Positions 1 through 12,424 of a stretch of 64,000 nucleotides of DNA are shown piece after piece (within the stretch, counting starts at the first letter, position 1; every line of letters starts with the position of its first letter). The translations under genes were made by a program, and so were the position numbers. A model generated the notes under the pieces. It searched no databases. It was not told the DNA's origin and worked only from the letters and a program-made list of their open reading frames with translations. This DNA is from Nigrospora sphaerica (Eukaryota; Ascomycota; Sordariomycetes; Amphisphaeriales; Apiosporaceae): the NCBI GenBank assembly GCA_018287875.1, contig JAGVVL010000022.1, positions 2,604,001 to 2,668,000 on the forward strand, read 5' to 3'.

Positions 1-1882
1 AGATTTTGGTCGCGAGTGGCAATTTTGGCAGGGACGAGGGGGAGGCCACGGCCCTGCGGTGCTCTTGCTCCATGGAATGCGCGCGCGCAGGTGGTGATTA
101 GACAAGACGATGCCAACAGCGGGGTCAGCAGGAGACCTCCCTGCCGGATCTAAGAAGGGAACAGCGACGGCGCAAAATGCAGGATAAGTCCAGACCCCAA
201 TGAGAGATTGAGACGCTGCAGAATCGGAAGGGGGGTGGGCTCGGACAGCGGCCTGTCCAGAGGCAGGTAACGGTTGCCAACCCAGGCTGAAAGCGATCGA
301 GGCAAGGCGTCGATGACGGTACGGTATAGCATGGGCAACGGGATGAACAGAAAGTCAGTCCTGCCGGCCAACAAAAGAAAAAGACAGCCAGTAGCCCACG
401 GAGATTGGATTTGACCGAGACCATACATCGGCTATGCTGGCTACACATGGATGCCGGCGACTCACATCCACAGGGTTGAGGACATGAACGGAAACCCGTG
501 TCAGTACAGAGTACCTGAGTAGCGAAGCGGGCAAAGGCCGCAGCCCAGACAGCCAGCTTAGTTAGGATTCATGCAAGTACTGAGCAGGTAGGTACTTGGT
601 TAGGTAAGTAGATATGCACGGCTATGCACACACAGAAATTTACCAACCGCGACGCAGATATGGAGGTACTGTGATGGTATCAAGAGCAGGGATCTTGATG
701 CCATTGCATGATGATAGGAAGGGGGTTGGGTTGGGTGACAGCCCTCCAGCCGCCCGCAACTCCCGGCCTATCCATCTCTAGGTACCGCAGCGACCAGGAC
801 GGGCGTGTTCTGTTTGTATCGGTTGGATGGGATGGCGAGGGTGGTGAATGCATGAGATTGAAGGGGCGGGGAGTGACGGGGGTGGGGGGTTCGATAAGGT
901 CCAGACTTCTGGTTCGCCCCCCATTGGGCCGCCAGTCTCCGGGGATGCGCCCCCCCCCCCCGAGAGAAGGGGCGAATGGTAGGAGGTCGGCGAGCTGCCT
1001 GGGAATCCCCTCGGGGGCCGAGGTCGAGCAACTACGCAGAGGTAGACGGCGGTTGCACGTCCATTACGTGTTGGGACGTTGCCGACTTCGTGGGGGGTCG
1101 CTAGCCGAGACTACACTGTGCACAGCTCGGGAGGGGGGGGAGCGCGAGAAAGAGATAGCAAGAGAGATCGGACGGTCGTGCTTCGGCAGTCGCCGAGGTG
1201 GAAGAAGGCGGGGAGAAATTGGTGTTCCTGGCCGGTGGGGGGGGGGGGTGTCGATCCAGCCAGAGGGGTCCCTATGTAAGTACCAACTGGCCCCCACGCC
1301 AGTGCAACGACAATCGGAAGAGCAGACACTGCCGATAAGTAAAATCTACCTCTGTAAGCAGAGGGAGGGTACAGATACAATGTACGCACATGGATGCTTG
1401 GGTAAAGCCCATAGGCCCACAGCGACGGGAGTTCGTCTCGTTGTGACTGTAAGTAATGTAGGGACACCCATCATGATTGGCCTGCGCGCGGTTGCAAGCC
1501 CCTGTGCCGGACGGCGGTTGGAAACTTACAGGTGTGCATTTTCGATGTATGGGCGCCTGTTGAGAGCTTTACCCCGCACAGCGGCAACCTCGTTGGAGGC
1601 CTGTGAGTAGGATACTATCTACCACCTCATTGGCAAGGGATACACGGCATGTAGGTAATGAGATGTATACCAGGGAGCCTAGGCGGTTCTTGTGTGGTTT
1701 CGCAGCGTGCACTTCCTACCCTGCCAAAACTCGATACTCGGGAAAGAGCCTGCCCGGTGTTAAGCTCGTCCCATCTGTTTTCTCCCTTCTCTCCTTGTCC
1801 ATCTCGGCGTCTTTTAACCTGGCTTCGGGCCAAACCCACAGGACTGCGCGAGCACCGTCGCCCAGCAGGACGTCTCTTAAGT
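1..1882. other. Intergenic, no supported gene
   Basis: I see no coding region with family resemblance here. Long open frames on both strands around 700-1600 are low-complexity Arg/Gly/Pro readings typical of GC-rich non-coding DNA. There are several C and G homopolymers, for example twelve C at 950-961. An ATG at 73 on the minus strand opens a frame to the left edge for about 24 codons; it could be the start of a gene outside the window, but there is too little to judge. Confidence 0.6.
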
Positions 1883-2622
1883 ATGTGCGGTTTCGGAGAA
1901 GGCGTGTCGACGCTGCTCGACACCTACACCAGATGCCTCGAGCTGTTAAAGACGCCAGTTCCGAAAAGACACCGGGATCCTGACGGCATGTCCCGATCCG
2001 AGGCCCGGTCGCGGTTGCGAGCCTCGATGCGCTCCGACCGCGCTCAAATTCTCCAGGCATACGCGTCTACGAGGGCGGCGAGCGGCACTTGTTTGGACAA
2101 GGGCGACCGTAAGTGCGCGTCTGCGGCACAGCTGTGCGAGAGGCCGAGGCCGGCCTTGGGATGATTCTAAGGTGGGCATTAGGTCGTTCGCGATCAGCGA
2201 TCCGACGGATTCTCGACCGATTCAGAGCCGCCATGCGGCCACTTCTAGCGAAGCCCCGGCCTACGCCGTCCGACTACGGCTCCCTCGTATTGCTATCCAG
2301 CACCTGGCGAAGCGATGCCCTCCGGACCATGGATCAGCTTTCACACAGACTGGGCCACGCCGGCAGCCCAAGGGAGAGGCGGGCCTCAAACCCGGTGTCG
2401 ATGGGAGACCACCCGACGCCCAAGCACTCATCGTTTGCCACGACGTCGTCGGACAGCACTCAGCTGGGCGAGGTCCCCGTTCGGGCGGCTCGGCAGCGTC
2501 GATACCCGGATGCCAGCTCTGACGGAGGTTACGGTATGTCGACCATTTACCCACTCTATACGTATGGACCGGCCCCCAAGAAGCTCGGCTTATTGCAGCG
2601 GCTATTCAGCAACGGGAGGTGA
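1883..2622 (+). CDS. Conserved fungal protein of unknown function, 221 aa
   Basis: Two exons, 1883-2108 and 2183-2622, are joined across a 74-nt intron (GTAAGT..TTAG) that splits an Arg codon. The joined protein has a basic N-terminal half with a segment of the form 'LDKGDRRSRSAIRRIL', then a Ser/Thr-rich linker, a 'SSDSTQLGEVP' motif and a short hydrophobic/basic C-terminus ending 'LLQRLFSNGR'. From memory, this order of motifs recurs in short uncharacterised proteins of filamentous ascomycetes. No enzyme domain, signal peptide or membrane segment is visible. I start at 1883 because the upstream in-frame sequence is not protein-like; an earlier exon cannot be excluded. The gene lies 619 bp upstream of SRP72 on the same strand. 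Function is unknown. Confidence 0.7.
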
Positions 2623-3241
2623 GATGGATGCGGGACACAGTGGAGGCAGGCAGCGTGAAGTAGACATTGGGGTACCTCAAAGGCTGGGGAGCCCGTCATG
2701 GCATCCAGGCGCAATCATGCGGAGTTTGATAAAGGTGGTTTACAAGGTCGCCGTTTTGCACACACCTTATAGGAAGCCGGAGCCGAGTATAAGACAATGT
2801 GGGATGTTAATACGTCCCAAAGGAAATGTTAATACGTCCCAAAGGAAAGCTTCTATGTACGGCAACTGAAGTAGTACATGTGCCCCACCATAGGTGCCCT
2901 CGTCTACTTAAACACCAATTGTACCCACATTTTGAAACATCGGTCGTTCATTGGCAGCTGAAGGTTTTACCCCCGCCACTCCCGGCTCCTCTTTCCAATT
3001 GCTCTCTTTTGGTTCTCTCTCTACCCTATCGTCCGGGGCCAAACTGCCATCGACGTCTCTTGGGCAAACGTGACACCTCGCCCGTTCTCTCACGCCCCGT
3101 GTCATACCAGCGCCGCCGCCGCCTTTCACCACTGCGCTCATCCTCGTTTGCGACCGCGCGACTCGGGCTCTCTCGTGCCCGTACCCGGCTCGGTAGCGAC
3201 GCCGAGCGCAGAGGCGACACGACACATCGCCGTCGCCAGCC
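2623..3241. promoter_or_regulatory. SRP72 upstream region
   Basis: This 619-bp gap must hold the SRP72 promoter and the 3' end of the preceding gene. It contains a perfect 22-bp tandem duplication (2804-2847) and, closer to the start codon, pyrimidine-rich stretches from about 2985 to 3030 and 3070 to 3130 typical of fungal core promoters. No TATA box is convincing. Confidence 0.45.
2804..2847 (+). repeat. Perfect 22-bp tandem duplication
   Basis: Bases 2804-2825 and 2826-2847 are identical and directly adjacent. Each unit contains 'GTTAATACGTCCCAAAGG'. It lies about 395 bp before the SRP72 start codon and about 180 bp after the upstream gene. Confidence 0.9.
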
Positions 3242-5259
3242 ATGGCCGACCCCGCCGCGGCCCTCAGCTCGCTGCTGCGGGCCTCGTCTATCCAAGACCA
3301 CGATGAGGTGCTGAGGACTGCCAATGCCGCCATCAAGGCCTCCAAAACCAACCTCGACGCCCACCAAACCCGCGTTGTTGCTCTATTGAAGCTCGACCGC
3401 TTTGACGACGCCCTCCGTGCTCTGGCCGAGGGAGGTGACCAGCTCAGCCAGCTATGTCTGCTCGAGAAGGCCTATGCTCTCTACAAAACGGGCCAGCTCG
3501 CCGATGCTGAGGTCCTCATCAAGTCGGTGCCCAACCCCCCTCGCAGCTTGCGCCATCTCGCCGCTCAGGTCGCATACCGCGTCGAGAAGTTCGAGGACGC
3601 CGCCACCATCTACCGAGGCCTCCCCGCTGACAGCGATGGCGCTGTCGCTGGTGAGGAGAATGACTTGAGGATCAACACGCTCGCCGCCAATGCCCAGCTG
3701 GAGTGGGCCGGGCGGGGACACCGCCTCCCGGCTGCCGAGCGCCAGCCGTCGCGCGACGACCTTGAGGCCTTTGAGATGGCCTATAATGCTGCGTGCGGCT
3801 GCATTGCGCGCGCCGACCTCAGCAGGGCCGCCGTGCTTTTGAAACGCGCCAAGGATCTTTGCGAGGCGAGCAGCGACCTGACCGACGACGAGAAGAAAGC
3901 CGAGCTGCTACCTATCAAGGTGCAACAGGCCTACGTCTTGGCCCGTATGGGCAAGGATGCCGATGCTTTGGCCTTGCAGAGATCCATTGACGTCGCAGAG
4001 TAAGCCCTCGCAACCGCTCTCGCCGCTTCATCAGGCCCCGACTGACTCTTATTAGCATTCCGGAGGCCCCGACGAGGACCATCGCCCAGACCAACGAGAT
4101 GGCGGCCACGTCGGAGATGCAGAACCCGTTTTTGACCAGCCGTCTGATCCAGTCTGCCGCCCAGCTCCGCGGGAACGACCGGCTGTTCAACTACCAGGCC
4201 TCTATACTGCGACGAAACCAGTATACCGTGGATTTGCATACGCAGAAGTTTGCTGGCGTCGAATCGGCCACGTCTAAGACCATCTTGAATGCGCCGACGC
4301 CCACCGCCGACCCCGAGATTGCCCGCCTGGGTGTCGTTGGCGCCGCCGCCCACGCCCACCTGCGCACGGGCAAGGACGCCCTCCAGGAGATCCTGCCAAT
4401 GCTAGAAAACCGGCCCACCGACATCGGCCTCCTCCTCACCATCATCCAGCTTTACGTGCAGACGCAGAACCCAGGCCCGGCCCTAGCACTCCTCGATGCC
4501 TTCCTGAGACGCCTGGAATCAGCTACGACGCCCAACCACGAGGACGTTCGGTTCGCTCCTGGATTGGTCGCCGTTGCCGTTGCGCTTTATCGCCAGCAAG
4601 GCCGTCACAACTCGATACGCGCCGAGCTCGCTCGAGCCTCGAAGCACTGGCGCTCAAAACAGAACGACGCCGCCGCCTCTCTGCTCCGAGAGGCTGGAGT
4701 CGAGCTTCTCCAATCCTCCAGGCCCGAAGACATCGCTTCGGCGGGCGCCACGTTTGAAAATTTGGTCGCCCAGTCACAAGGCGACACGGCGGCCGTCGCT
4801 GGTTTGGTTGCGTCTTTCGCCGCCACCGACCGCGCCAAGACGGAGCCGTACCTCGAGAAACTGACGCCAGTTGAGAGGCTGACGGCCGGTGTTGACGTGG
4901 AAACGCTCATCCGGGCCGGTGTCGTTACGGTGGCCACTGCGCCGCCCGCGGCAAGGAAACGGGCTGCCGACGCTGACCCCGACAAGGCGCCCAGAAGGCG
5001 CAGGAAGAAGAGGAGACTGCCGCAGGACTACGAGGAAGGGAAGAAGCCGGACCCGGAGCGCTGGCTGCCTCTGCGCGATCGCAGCACATACCGACCGAAG
5101 GGCAAGAAGGGCAAGAAGCGCGCCCAGGAAGCAACACAGGGCGGCGCCGTCAAGGAGGAGGGCGAGACACTGGAGCTGGTCGGCGGAGCAGGTGCTGTCA
5201 AGGTTGAGAAGACCACACAGCAAACGGGCGGCAAGAAGAAGAAGAAGGGCAAGAAATGA
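3242..5259 (+). CDS. SRP72: Signal recognition particle subunit SRP72
   Basis: Protein component of the signal recognition particle; with SRP68 it binds the S domain of SRP RNA and helps target nascent secretory proteins to the ER. Exons 3242-3999 and 4056-5259 are joined by a 56-nt intron (GTAAGC..TTAG, branch-like CTGAC at 4042) and encode 653 aa, the usual size. The first 500 or so residues are helical repeats (TPR-type). The C-terminus carries the SRP72 RNA-binding signature: a very basic tract, then 'DPERWLPLRDRSTYRPKGKK' starting near residue 585, and a lysine-rich tail. The start ATG at 3242 has a good context (GCC before ATG). The intron splits an Asp codon, and both frames read cleanly through. 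The gene is tail to tail with the Sec7 gene, 311 bp apart. Confidence 0.96.
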
Positions 5260-5570
5260 GAGAGGCAACCTAGAGGGGCAGTGGCGACAGCGACCGCTTA
5301 CAGACCTCCCCTGGCGGCAGGAATTCCGTGGCCATGTACAGAGCAGTTGCCGTGTCTTTAAGTAGCTACCTAAAGTCCAACAGACGCCACTCGTTGCCCG
5401 CTCGCCCCCTTTCTTGACCAGGAGGCTGAGCGCGAAACGCCGAGTCTTTCTCGGTTTGGGTGCCGAGTGCGTGCCGTCCGTTCCGTAAACCACTCGGTGG
5501 GCATCTCACGAGGACATACAGAAACCTTGCCCGGCCTCCCCCCTCCTTACTTCATCCCCTCGCGTCCGTT
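5260..5570. terminator. Convergent 3' region, SRP72 / Sec7 gene
   Basis: The 311 bp between two opposing stop codons must contain both 3' UTRs and polyadenylation signals. No canonical AATAAA is seen on either strand, which is common in filamentous fungi. Confidence 0.5.
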
Positions 5571-8500
5571 TCATGCTCCAACAGTCTGCACCGGCGCTCT
5601 AGCCAGCGACTCCACGTTCCGTCTCTCCGCTTCTTCTTCCTCGTCGTCCTGCTTCGATGGCCGGTCTACCGGCGAGCCAGGCGGTTCCGGGGTGAAGAAC
5701 TGCGCTTGCCTGGGCTGGTCGGGATCGTACGCTTCTTCCTCATCCTCCATGTCCTCATCCCCGGAGCCGTCTTCGACCGGCGGCAAGGGGCTACGACGCC
5801 CCTCGGAGAAGCTGAGGGCAGCGTCGCTGTCATCGTCCGAGGGCACCACAAGCCCACCGCCGTGAGCCGACCCAAGCCGACCCGACGACTTTGAGTACTT
5901 GCGGTGCAACTCGCGGAAAGAGCGTGCCGTAGCCGTACTGGCGCTAGCCGCCGAGCCGCGCCGCTCCCTCGCCGCCGGCGGCGGTCCGTCCATGATGGAA
6001 TGGAAGTCGTCGTCGACGCTGGCCGGCGAGTGCAGCGGGTCATCGACCTGGGACTGCTTGCGTTGGCGGATGCGGTCTTCCGACGAGATATTCTGCAGGC
6101 TCGATCCGAATTCGATAACGGACGCCTTTTTGCCGTGCACCGTGAAAGAGCCCGTGCCCCTGGACAAAACCTCGTCGCGAATCGTCTCGTCCGACATGGC
6201 GGCGCTTGAGGCCGAATCCTTCCCTCGACGGTGGCTGCGATGGTGCGAAAGATGACCCGCCCCCTCCCTAAGGGTGCGCTGCAGACTCCGCCGTATTTTG
6301 TTGCGGTCCGATCGATCCTTGTCGGCCGTCGAGGTGGAACCGGCTTTCATGGGACGGTCGAGTGCCTCTTCTGATCCAATGGCCGACGATGTAGGCCTGT
6401 AATCCGCCGTTCGTGATGGCTCCATCTCCAGCAGGCCGGCTTGCTCCAGGACCTGCCGTTCGCCTTCATCCTCATCAGCATGAGATTCGTAGGCGCCGTG
6501 GCCCTGGTCCGACCCCGCGCTGAGCAGAACCGGCGCTGGCGACGGCGGCCGGACTGGCGCGTTGGACGAGGCGATGCTTGATATAGAGGACTTGCGAAGA
6601 CTGGGGTGCCCGGCGTTTAGTGCGTCCACGCTGTCGCGCAACGGCTTGGGGAAACTCGACGAGGTCGCGGCGCTCGTGGGTGGCGTCTGGAAGACCTCGG
6701 CGACGGGCGATTCACTATCGAGCTGCGCGAACGACTCCGATACGTGGTCTAGGGACAGAGGAGCCGGTAGGTGAGGGCTTGGCTGCTGCTGCGCCTTCTG
6801 GGGGCTGCCTTGTGGTTCGCTGTCGTTGGGTCCAGGCTTGTCGCCCAGTGCACTCATCACCCCGTCTAGGTCGCCCAGGTCACCGTTCATCTCCAGATCT
6901 TCGCTAAGGTCTAGCCGGAGGATGTCGCGATGGCATTTCAGCCTCCAAATCTCACCCCGTGACCACTTCAGCTGAGCGATGAGTTTGGCGGCGCCTCCTC
7001 GTACCTGGTCGCGTGTCTTCTCCTGTATCGGCGCCAAGATCAGTAGATGCCGGGCGTTCCTCAGCTGCGTGTCCAGATGCTTCTGGGCCGCTTGAAGTTT
7101 CTCCTCGCCCTCCTCGATCTTTTGTTGCATGATCTCGCGCCGAGCGACCAATATATCCTTGGCCATTTTTTGATCAATGCGTCCCCGGTTGATGCTGACC
7201 TCACCCGTAGGAGTTTGGACCACTTGAGTCACCTCGCTGTTATCAAGCCTTCTGATGGCGCGCCGGCTCTGTCCCTCGACGTTACCACCAACAAGACCGC
7301 GCATTCGAACACCTGACGTCCGGAAAGCAGCCGCATAGTTGAGCTTGGCTAACCAGTCGTTCCGGTCTTCCTCATTCTGGGCGAGCAGGACTTCTTCGAA
7401 ACCACCATGCCTAACATAGACAAAAGCGTTTTTGTGCTTCTTATACGACATGTCCCAAAGAGCCACCGCGCCGTCAGTCGACATCAAGGCATCCGGCTTG
7501 AATTGCTCCAGCGGCGGCTTGAACGTAAGAGGCACTCCTTCATGGCCAGACTTGACATGGGTTTCGTACTGGTGCACCAGATTCTTGACCCAGGCCGTAT
7601 TGCGGAAGAAGTAGAGCTGGGCCCCAGTGAGTATGGCGCCCCACTCCTGCCAGGGCGACCTTGTTTTCTTCTTCTTGAGATCCTTCCTCCACAGCGTGCC
7701 GACCTTGGTGATTTTGATGTCCACAATACCAGGGTGGGCTTCCTGCGGGTTGGACAGCGTTTTCTCCGTCATAAAAGCATCGGGCCGTGACCGCGCTGAC
7801 ACGATCTGCAGGACGCCCGTTCGAAAGAAGGTCTTTTGCAGCTCCTTGACGTTCAAGGACTTGGCTGTCCCCATGTAACTGTAATGCTCTTCTAGCGGTA
7901 TCTGGTCCTTCAGAGGCGGCCGCAGAGTGTCCAGCTTGCCGTCCAGGATGATGGTATAGGGATCAATGGGATCCTTGGACCTCTTCAAGGTCTCGGGAGT
8001 GCCGTTGGGAAACAGCGACTTTTTCTTCGATTTGTGACCGACAATTCGCTCCCCGTTGATGTCCAAGTCGTCCTCGACGTGGATAAATGGTGTGTAGGTG
8101 ATATTGTCGTAGAAGCATTCCAGGACATCGTCGAATATACCTTCGCCGCGCGTATTCTTGAGGTAGTCGGGCTTCTGCATCTTGTACTTATTATTCTTGT
8201 TGAAGACGTCGGTGTGCAGAATGAGCAACGAGAAGGCGATGAAATAGGCCTGGTCAGGCGTAGAGTAGATGCCAGGATTGCACTCGTGGTATCGGTTGGC
8301 GAAAGCCTGCAGGAACCTGTCGATCTGCTGCGTCTCCTTGGGTAGTTCTGCTTCCATGAGAAGCTTCCGTATGGCGATGTCCATGGGCTCTTCGAAAAAG
8401 CCAAAAGTACGCATGTAACTCCGCAGCACCGACGCGGAAAAGGCGTCCGTTGCCTTGGAAAGCGCGGCAGCAATAACACCGCGACTCAGAACCTCCTCAA

Positions 8501-10176
8501 GTCGAGCCAGATACTTCGCAGGGGTGTCGTCCTCCCGGCGCTCGGGCAAGACGACTGCCTCCCGCTCCCGTGGCAGCTGGAGGGAGTTGTTCTTGGAGCC
8601 GTACGACCCAGGCGTTGCAGGCGTTAGGCTGCCCTGGCGAGAGCCATCGGTGTTCTGTCTCAGTCGGTTTAAACCCAGCAGATCCCCAAAGCTTTTCCGG
8701 CCGGTGGAGGACGAAGTCCGAGTCGTTCCCGGAAACTGGTGGTCATCCACGGAGGGCCGGCTCAGCGAGCTCATAGTAGACGATCGCCCCTTGAGGTTGA
8801 TGTGCGATCGGGTTGGCGAAGACTGTCCCGACTGCGAACCTGGCCGGAACAAAGCAGTTGCCGGCGATGCTGAGGGTTTCCCCAAGAAGGTAGAGCTGCG
8901 TGAGGGCGAGGCGATTGGCGTGCTTCCCCCATGGCTCGTAGAGGGCCGTCGGGCATCGGGTGCTCCCGAGCCGCCTGAGCCCACCGAGGTGGAATCCCGG
9001 GGTGCCAGGGACGAGCTCGAGGCGGTGGGCTGAAGCGTCGGTGTTTTGCTCTTTTGCGGAAGATGCGCCAAAGGGAAGAGAGGCTCGGGTTGTTTTTGCT
9101 TGCGACGGGGAAGGCGGAAAAAAGTGGTGGTTGAAACCGTGTGAGTAGTCGTTGTGGTGGTACTGGCATAGACGCCGTGTTCGCTGGAACTACCTTCGGA
9201 CTCGGAGAGGCGGTTGGCGGGCAAGGCCAGAGTAGACCCGTTCTCGTCGCCGTAAGCGGGCGGCTCATGGAACTGTGAAGTCGACCTTGAAGTCGACGGC
9301 CGCGGTTGAGCGTCCTCAAATGTGACTGTCTGCTTCCCTGACTGGGGGGCAGCCTCTTCGGCGACTTCGGCACTCATGGTCTGTCTTCTGTCCTTCTTGG
9401 TAGTGGTGGCAGGCTTGAGCTTGCCGTCCGTGGTCGACCGCGGCAGCTCGCCGGACCGGCGCATCCGCATGGGAAGCTTCATGCGGGACTTCTTCTGCGT
9501 CGCGTTGCCGGTCTCGATGGTGGTGGGGGCCGTGGTGATGATGGCGGGCGCTGCATGCACATGTCTGTGTCAGCAAACTGGGCAACGGAGCTTCTTCCCG
9601 TTCCTTTTGAGCGCTGCGTGGTGGGTGTTTCACACAGGACGTCATGGCTCCGGGTTGGGGCCTGAAGGGAGGAAAAAACCTACGTCGTGGCATCGGCGGG
9701 GGCTTCTCCTGCTGCTGCTGCTGTTGTTGTTGTTGCTTCATTCGTGTCGAGAGCTGCGAATCGGAGGCGTTGCGAAACCTCAGCATGGAGAAGCGACGAT
9801 GTTTGGGAGTTTCGTCCTGAACCGGGGGGGAGTCAGGCCGGTCAAAGGGGTCTTGGCTCGACCGGGCGACCGAGGCCGACACCGAGGCCGTCAATGGGCT
9901 CGTTTCGCCTGGCCAGTTGTCGCCAGTGCCCAACCTCCTGCTCGGCCGAGGCCCATTTTCGCCGTCGTCGTTCTCGTCAGCGTGGTCCCCTCCGTCCAGG
10001 AACGGCCGGGCGGTCGCTGCGTCAGGGCGCAGGAAGTCGTCGGCCAGCGACTTTCGCGGCGCTGGCGGCTTGGGTGCCAGGGCAGCGGTGCCGGAGCCGG
10101 AGCCTGGGTCGATGACGGTATGCCGGCGCATGTCATTCTCGCTGGCCATGACGCCGCGACGTCGGAGGAAGGGCAT
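5571..10176 (-). CDS. Sec7/PH-domain Arf guanine-nucleotide exchange factor (Syt1-like)
   Basis: Predicted to activate an Arf/Arl GTPase in vesicle traffic. Exons 10176-9684 and 9550-5571 join across a 133-nt intron (GTAGGT..TGCAG, branch GCTGAC) and give 1490 aa. Residues 1-500 are disordered, with nine consecutive Gln near the end of exon 1 and Ser/Thr-rich stretches. The Sec7 domain is at about 503-651; the catalytic glutamate finger is present in 'LPKETQQIDR' (Glu near 570), followed by 'YFIAFSLLILHTDVFN'. A PH domain follows at about 774-906, with 'GTLWRKDLKKKK' at its start. A short helical region and a long disordered acidic tail complete it. The Sec7-PH order and large size match fungal Syt1/Sec74-type proteins; EFA6/Yel1 types are the alternative. 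The first in-frame ATG is at 10176 (MPFLRRR); 10149 (MASEN) is a possible second start. Confidence 0.93.
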
Positions 10177-10545
10177 GGCGGCGCCGTGATGCGTGCGTCC
10201 GGAAGGGCCGACCAGCACGGGTTGGACGGCAGGCAGACAGACAGGCAGCCGGGCGGCCGGGCAGCCGGGCAGCCAGGCGGATGGACCGGGCGAGGCGAGA
10301 CCAGCTTGCAGCTGTGCCGATGGCGGTTACGTCGGGATGCTGATAAGACAAGAGGCGCCCATTGTTTGCGGTGTCTCGAGATCGACAGGGTCCTTGTCGG
10401 TGGAGGGTAGAGGCGGTACCTGGGCAGACAGGTAGGGAGGATACAGGTAAATAGGTCGGTAACCTGGAGGGCGAGCAACGGGGTGTTCGCACAGCCGAGT
10501 CGGCGTTGCAGACGGAGGCGACGGCAAGGAGTGGTTGCACAGGCG

Positions 10546-10600
10546 AATGAGAGAGGGGGGAGGGGAGATAGAGAGAGAGGGAGGGAGGGAGGGAGAGGTC
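10546..10600 (+). repeat. GA/GGGA purine tract
   Basis: A purine-only stretch built of GAGA and GGGAGG units about 370 bp upstream of the Sec7-gene start codon. On the transcribed strand this is a CT-rich tract, common in fungal promoters and 5' UTRs. Confidence 0.7.
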
Positions 10601-12400
10601 GGGAGGCGGAGAGGTCGGTCAGGTAGGCGACACAGGTAATGGTCGGGATGGCGTCGCGCAGCTCGTGCACGTCGGACAGTCTATTCTTCAACCTTTGCTT
10701 TTGAGTGTGTCTAGGCCCAGGGAGGGGGGTACTGCGTTTCGTCGGTCAAGGGGCCGGCGGCGGCGACGGCGGGAAGGGTAGCTGCTGCCAACGAGCGATT
10801 AGTATTAGGGAAGGGGGAAATAGATGGCTATGTTGCAAGCAGGTCGGGACGGGGAATAATGAGCGTAGGGACGACGGGTTGCTGACGGGAATGGCGATGA
10901 CGATGCTGATGGGGGAGGAGTCGTACGCCTCTCTGCTCGTCTCTGCCCTCCTGTCCGGACGGGCTGGTGCGCGCGCGCTCCTCTCTTTCTTGCTTGCTCG
11001 CTCGCTGTCTCTTGCCCCCAGCCTAGCCTGCTCCGCTGTGCCTGTGTCTGTGTCTGCGTCTGTGTGCGGCTGGGCTATGTGTTACTTCAGCCGCCCCAGC
11101 AAGCGGCCCTGTACGCCTACTACAGCGGGCGATGGAAATGAATGGTTGATGGTTGACCGATGGGACCCGATCCAGCGGCCAAGTCGCTGCTGTTCTTCTT
11201 GGACGGTTTAGCGTCCAAGTGCGCCCCGTATCATCAACCCTTTTGCGTCCCGCCGCGCCCTATTGGAAGAGAGGTCCCTAGTATTACGGGACATATGCAT
11301 GTACAGATCTCCATTCAACCTGCCAGTAGTGAGCATTCCTACCCTGGAGCACCAGGACCTACGTACCCAGGTACGCTAACTGGAGACACAGGCACGCGGA
11401 TATGAATCGAGGATGTAAGCCGGATCCCTAAGGGACCTGGTTAATCATCCCCTACTCGCCGAGGAGGAGCGCACGCGCGCTCCGTAGTTGGTCCTGTCCG
11501 TCTGCCTGTATGCCCGAACCCATGTAAACCTGGGCGAAGAGAGTAGCCGCGGCAGGAAGGAAACCCAGGGAGGGTCGAGGATGAAAAGCTATAAGCGAAG
11601 AGAACCCGCATATCGGTACAAGGAGCCACCCATGCTTCCTCGCTAGGTCAAGTACCTCATTATAAATATCCATCCACGTGAGGTTGAGGGCGGAGTGGGA
11701 AGGTACTTGCTTTCCTCCTGCACGTGGCCACAGAACGCCCTATGTATGCAGAAGCTTACAAGTGGCAATCGCTGATGAGCCCTGAGGAGGAGCAAACCCA
11801 AAGCTCACTTACAGCCGGGCCCCGTTGGACAAGCTAGGGCCAGGGTGTTTTAGATTGCTGTTGCGAACTTTGAACTCGCTACTTTATACCGGCGGCCGAC
11901 CCAAGTACTTCACCGGGTAGTCACGCGGTAGTTCCATATCGGCCTAAGTCTTCTCCTGTACGCGAAATATTCCTAAGCAGTGCAAACCTAGTTAGGTGTG
12001 CAGCACATCGTATGCCAATATATACGTAAGCCCAAGAGCCCTGTCCGTGTCTCCAGTTTATACGTGAGTGTTCTTTATCCTTGGGGGAAGAGGCGTCCAT
12101 GCGGGAATTCTAGTAGGTACATACATACCTACCTCTTATTAGCGATGAAAGTATTCGGCGGTAGGGTGGATACGCAGCTCATATCGAATTGGGTGGAGGG
12201 ACCCTTGCCAAGAAGCGTAGCCGCTTGTGTGAACATTGCACCTTGCCCATTGGGGATGAATTCCTGGATAGGGCATCTCGTTCAATATCCTCCTCGCCAA
12301 ATACGCAGAGGTCGAGAGGGCCCACAGACATACACGCGCTCACCCTCGCTGATAAACACACGGCCCAACCCGCCCGTTCACCGAAGCGTGCGTGCGTCCC

Positions 12401-12424
12401 CTCTCTCTCTCTCTCTCTCTCTCT
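12401..12424 (+). repeat. (CT)12 microsatellite
   Basis: Uninterrupted CT dinucleotides over 24 nt, continuing into imperfect CT-rich sequence to about 12450. It lies in gene-free DNA. Confidence 0.95.

Noticed and set aside
1..73. Minus-strand ATG at 73 opening a frame to the left edge
   Set aside because: Only about 24 codons are visible, with no motif or splice evidence; mentioned in the gap entry but not called.
708..1610. 300-codon open frame on the plus strand
   Set aside because: Composition is Arg/Gly/Pro-rich, as expected from GC-rich non-coding DNA, with homopolymer-encoded runs and no recognisable motif.
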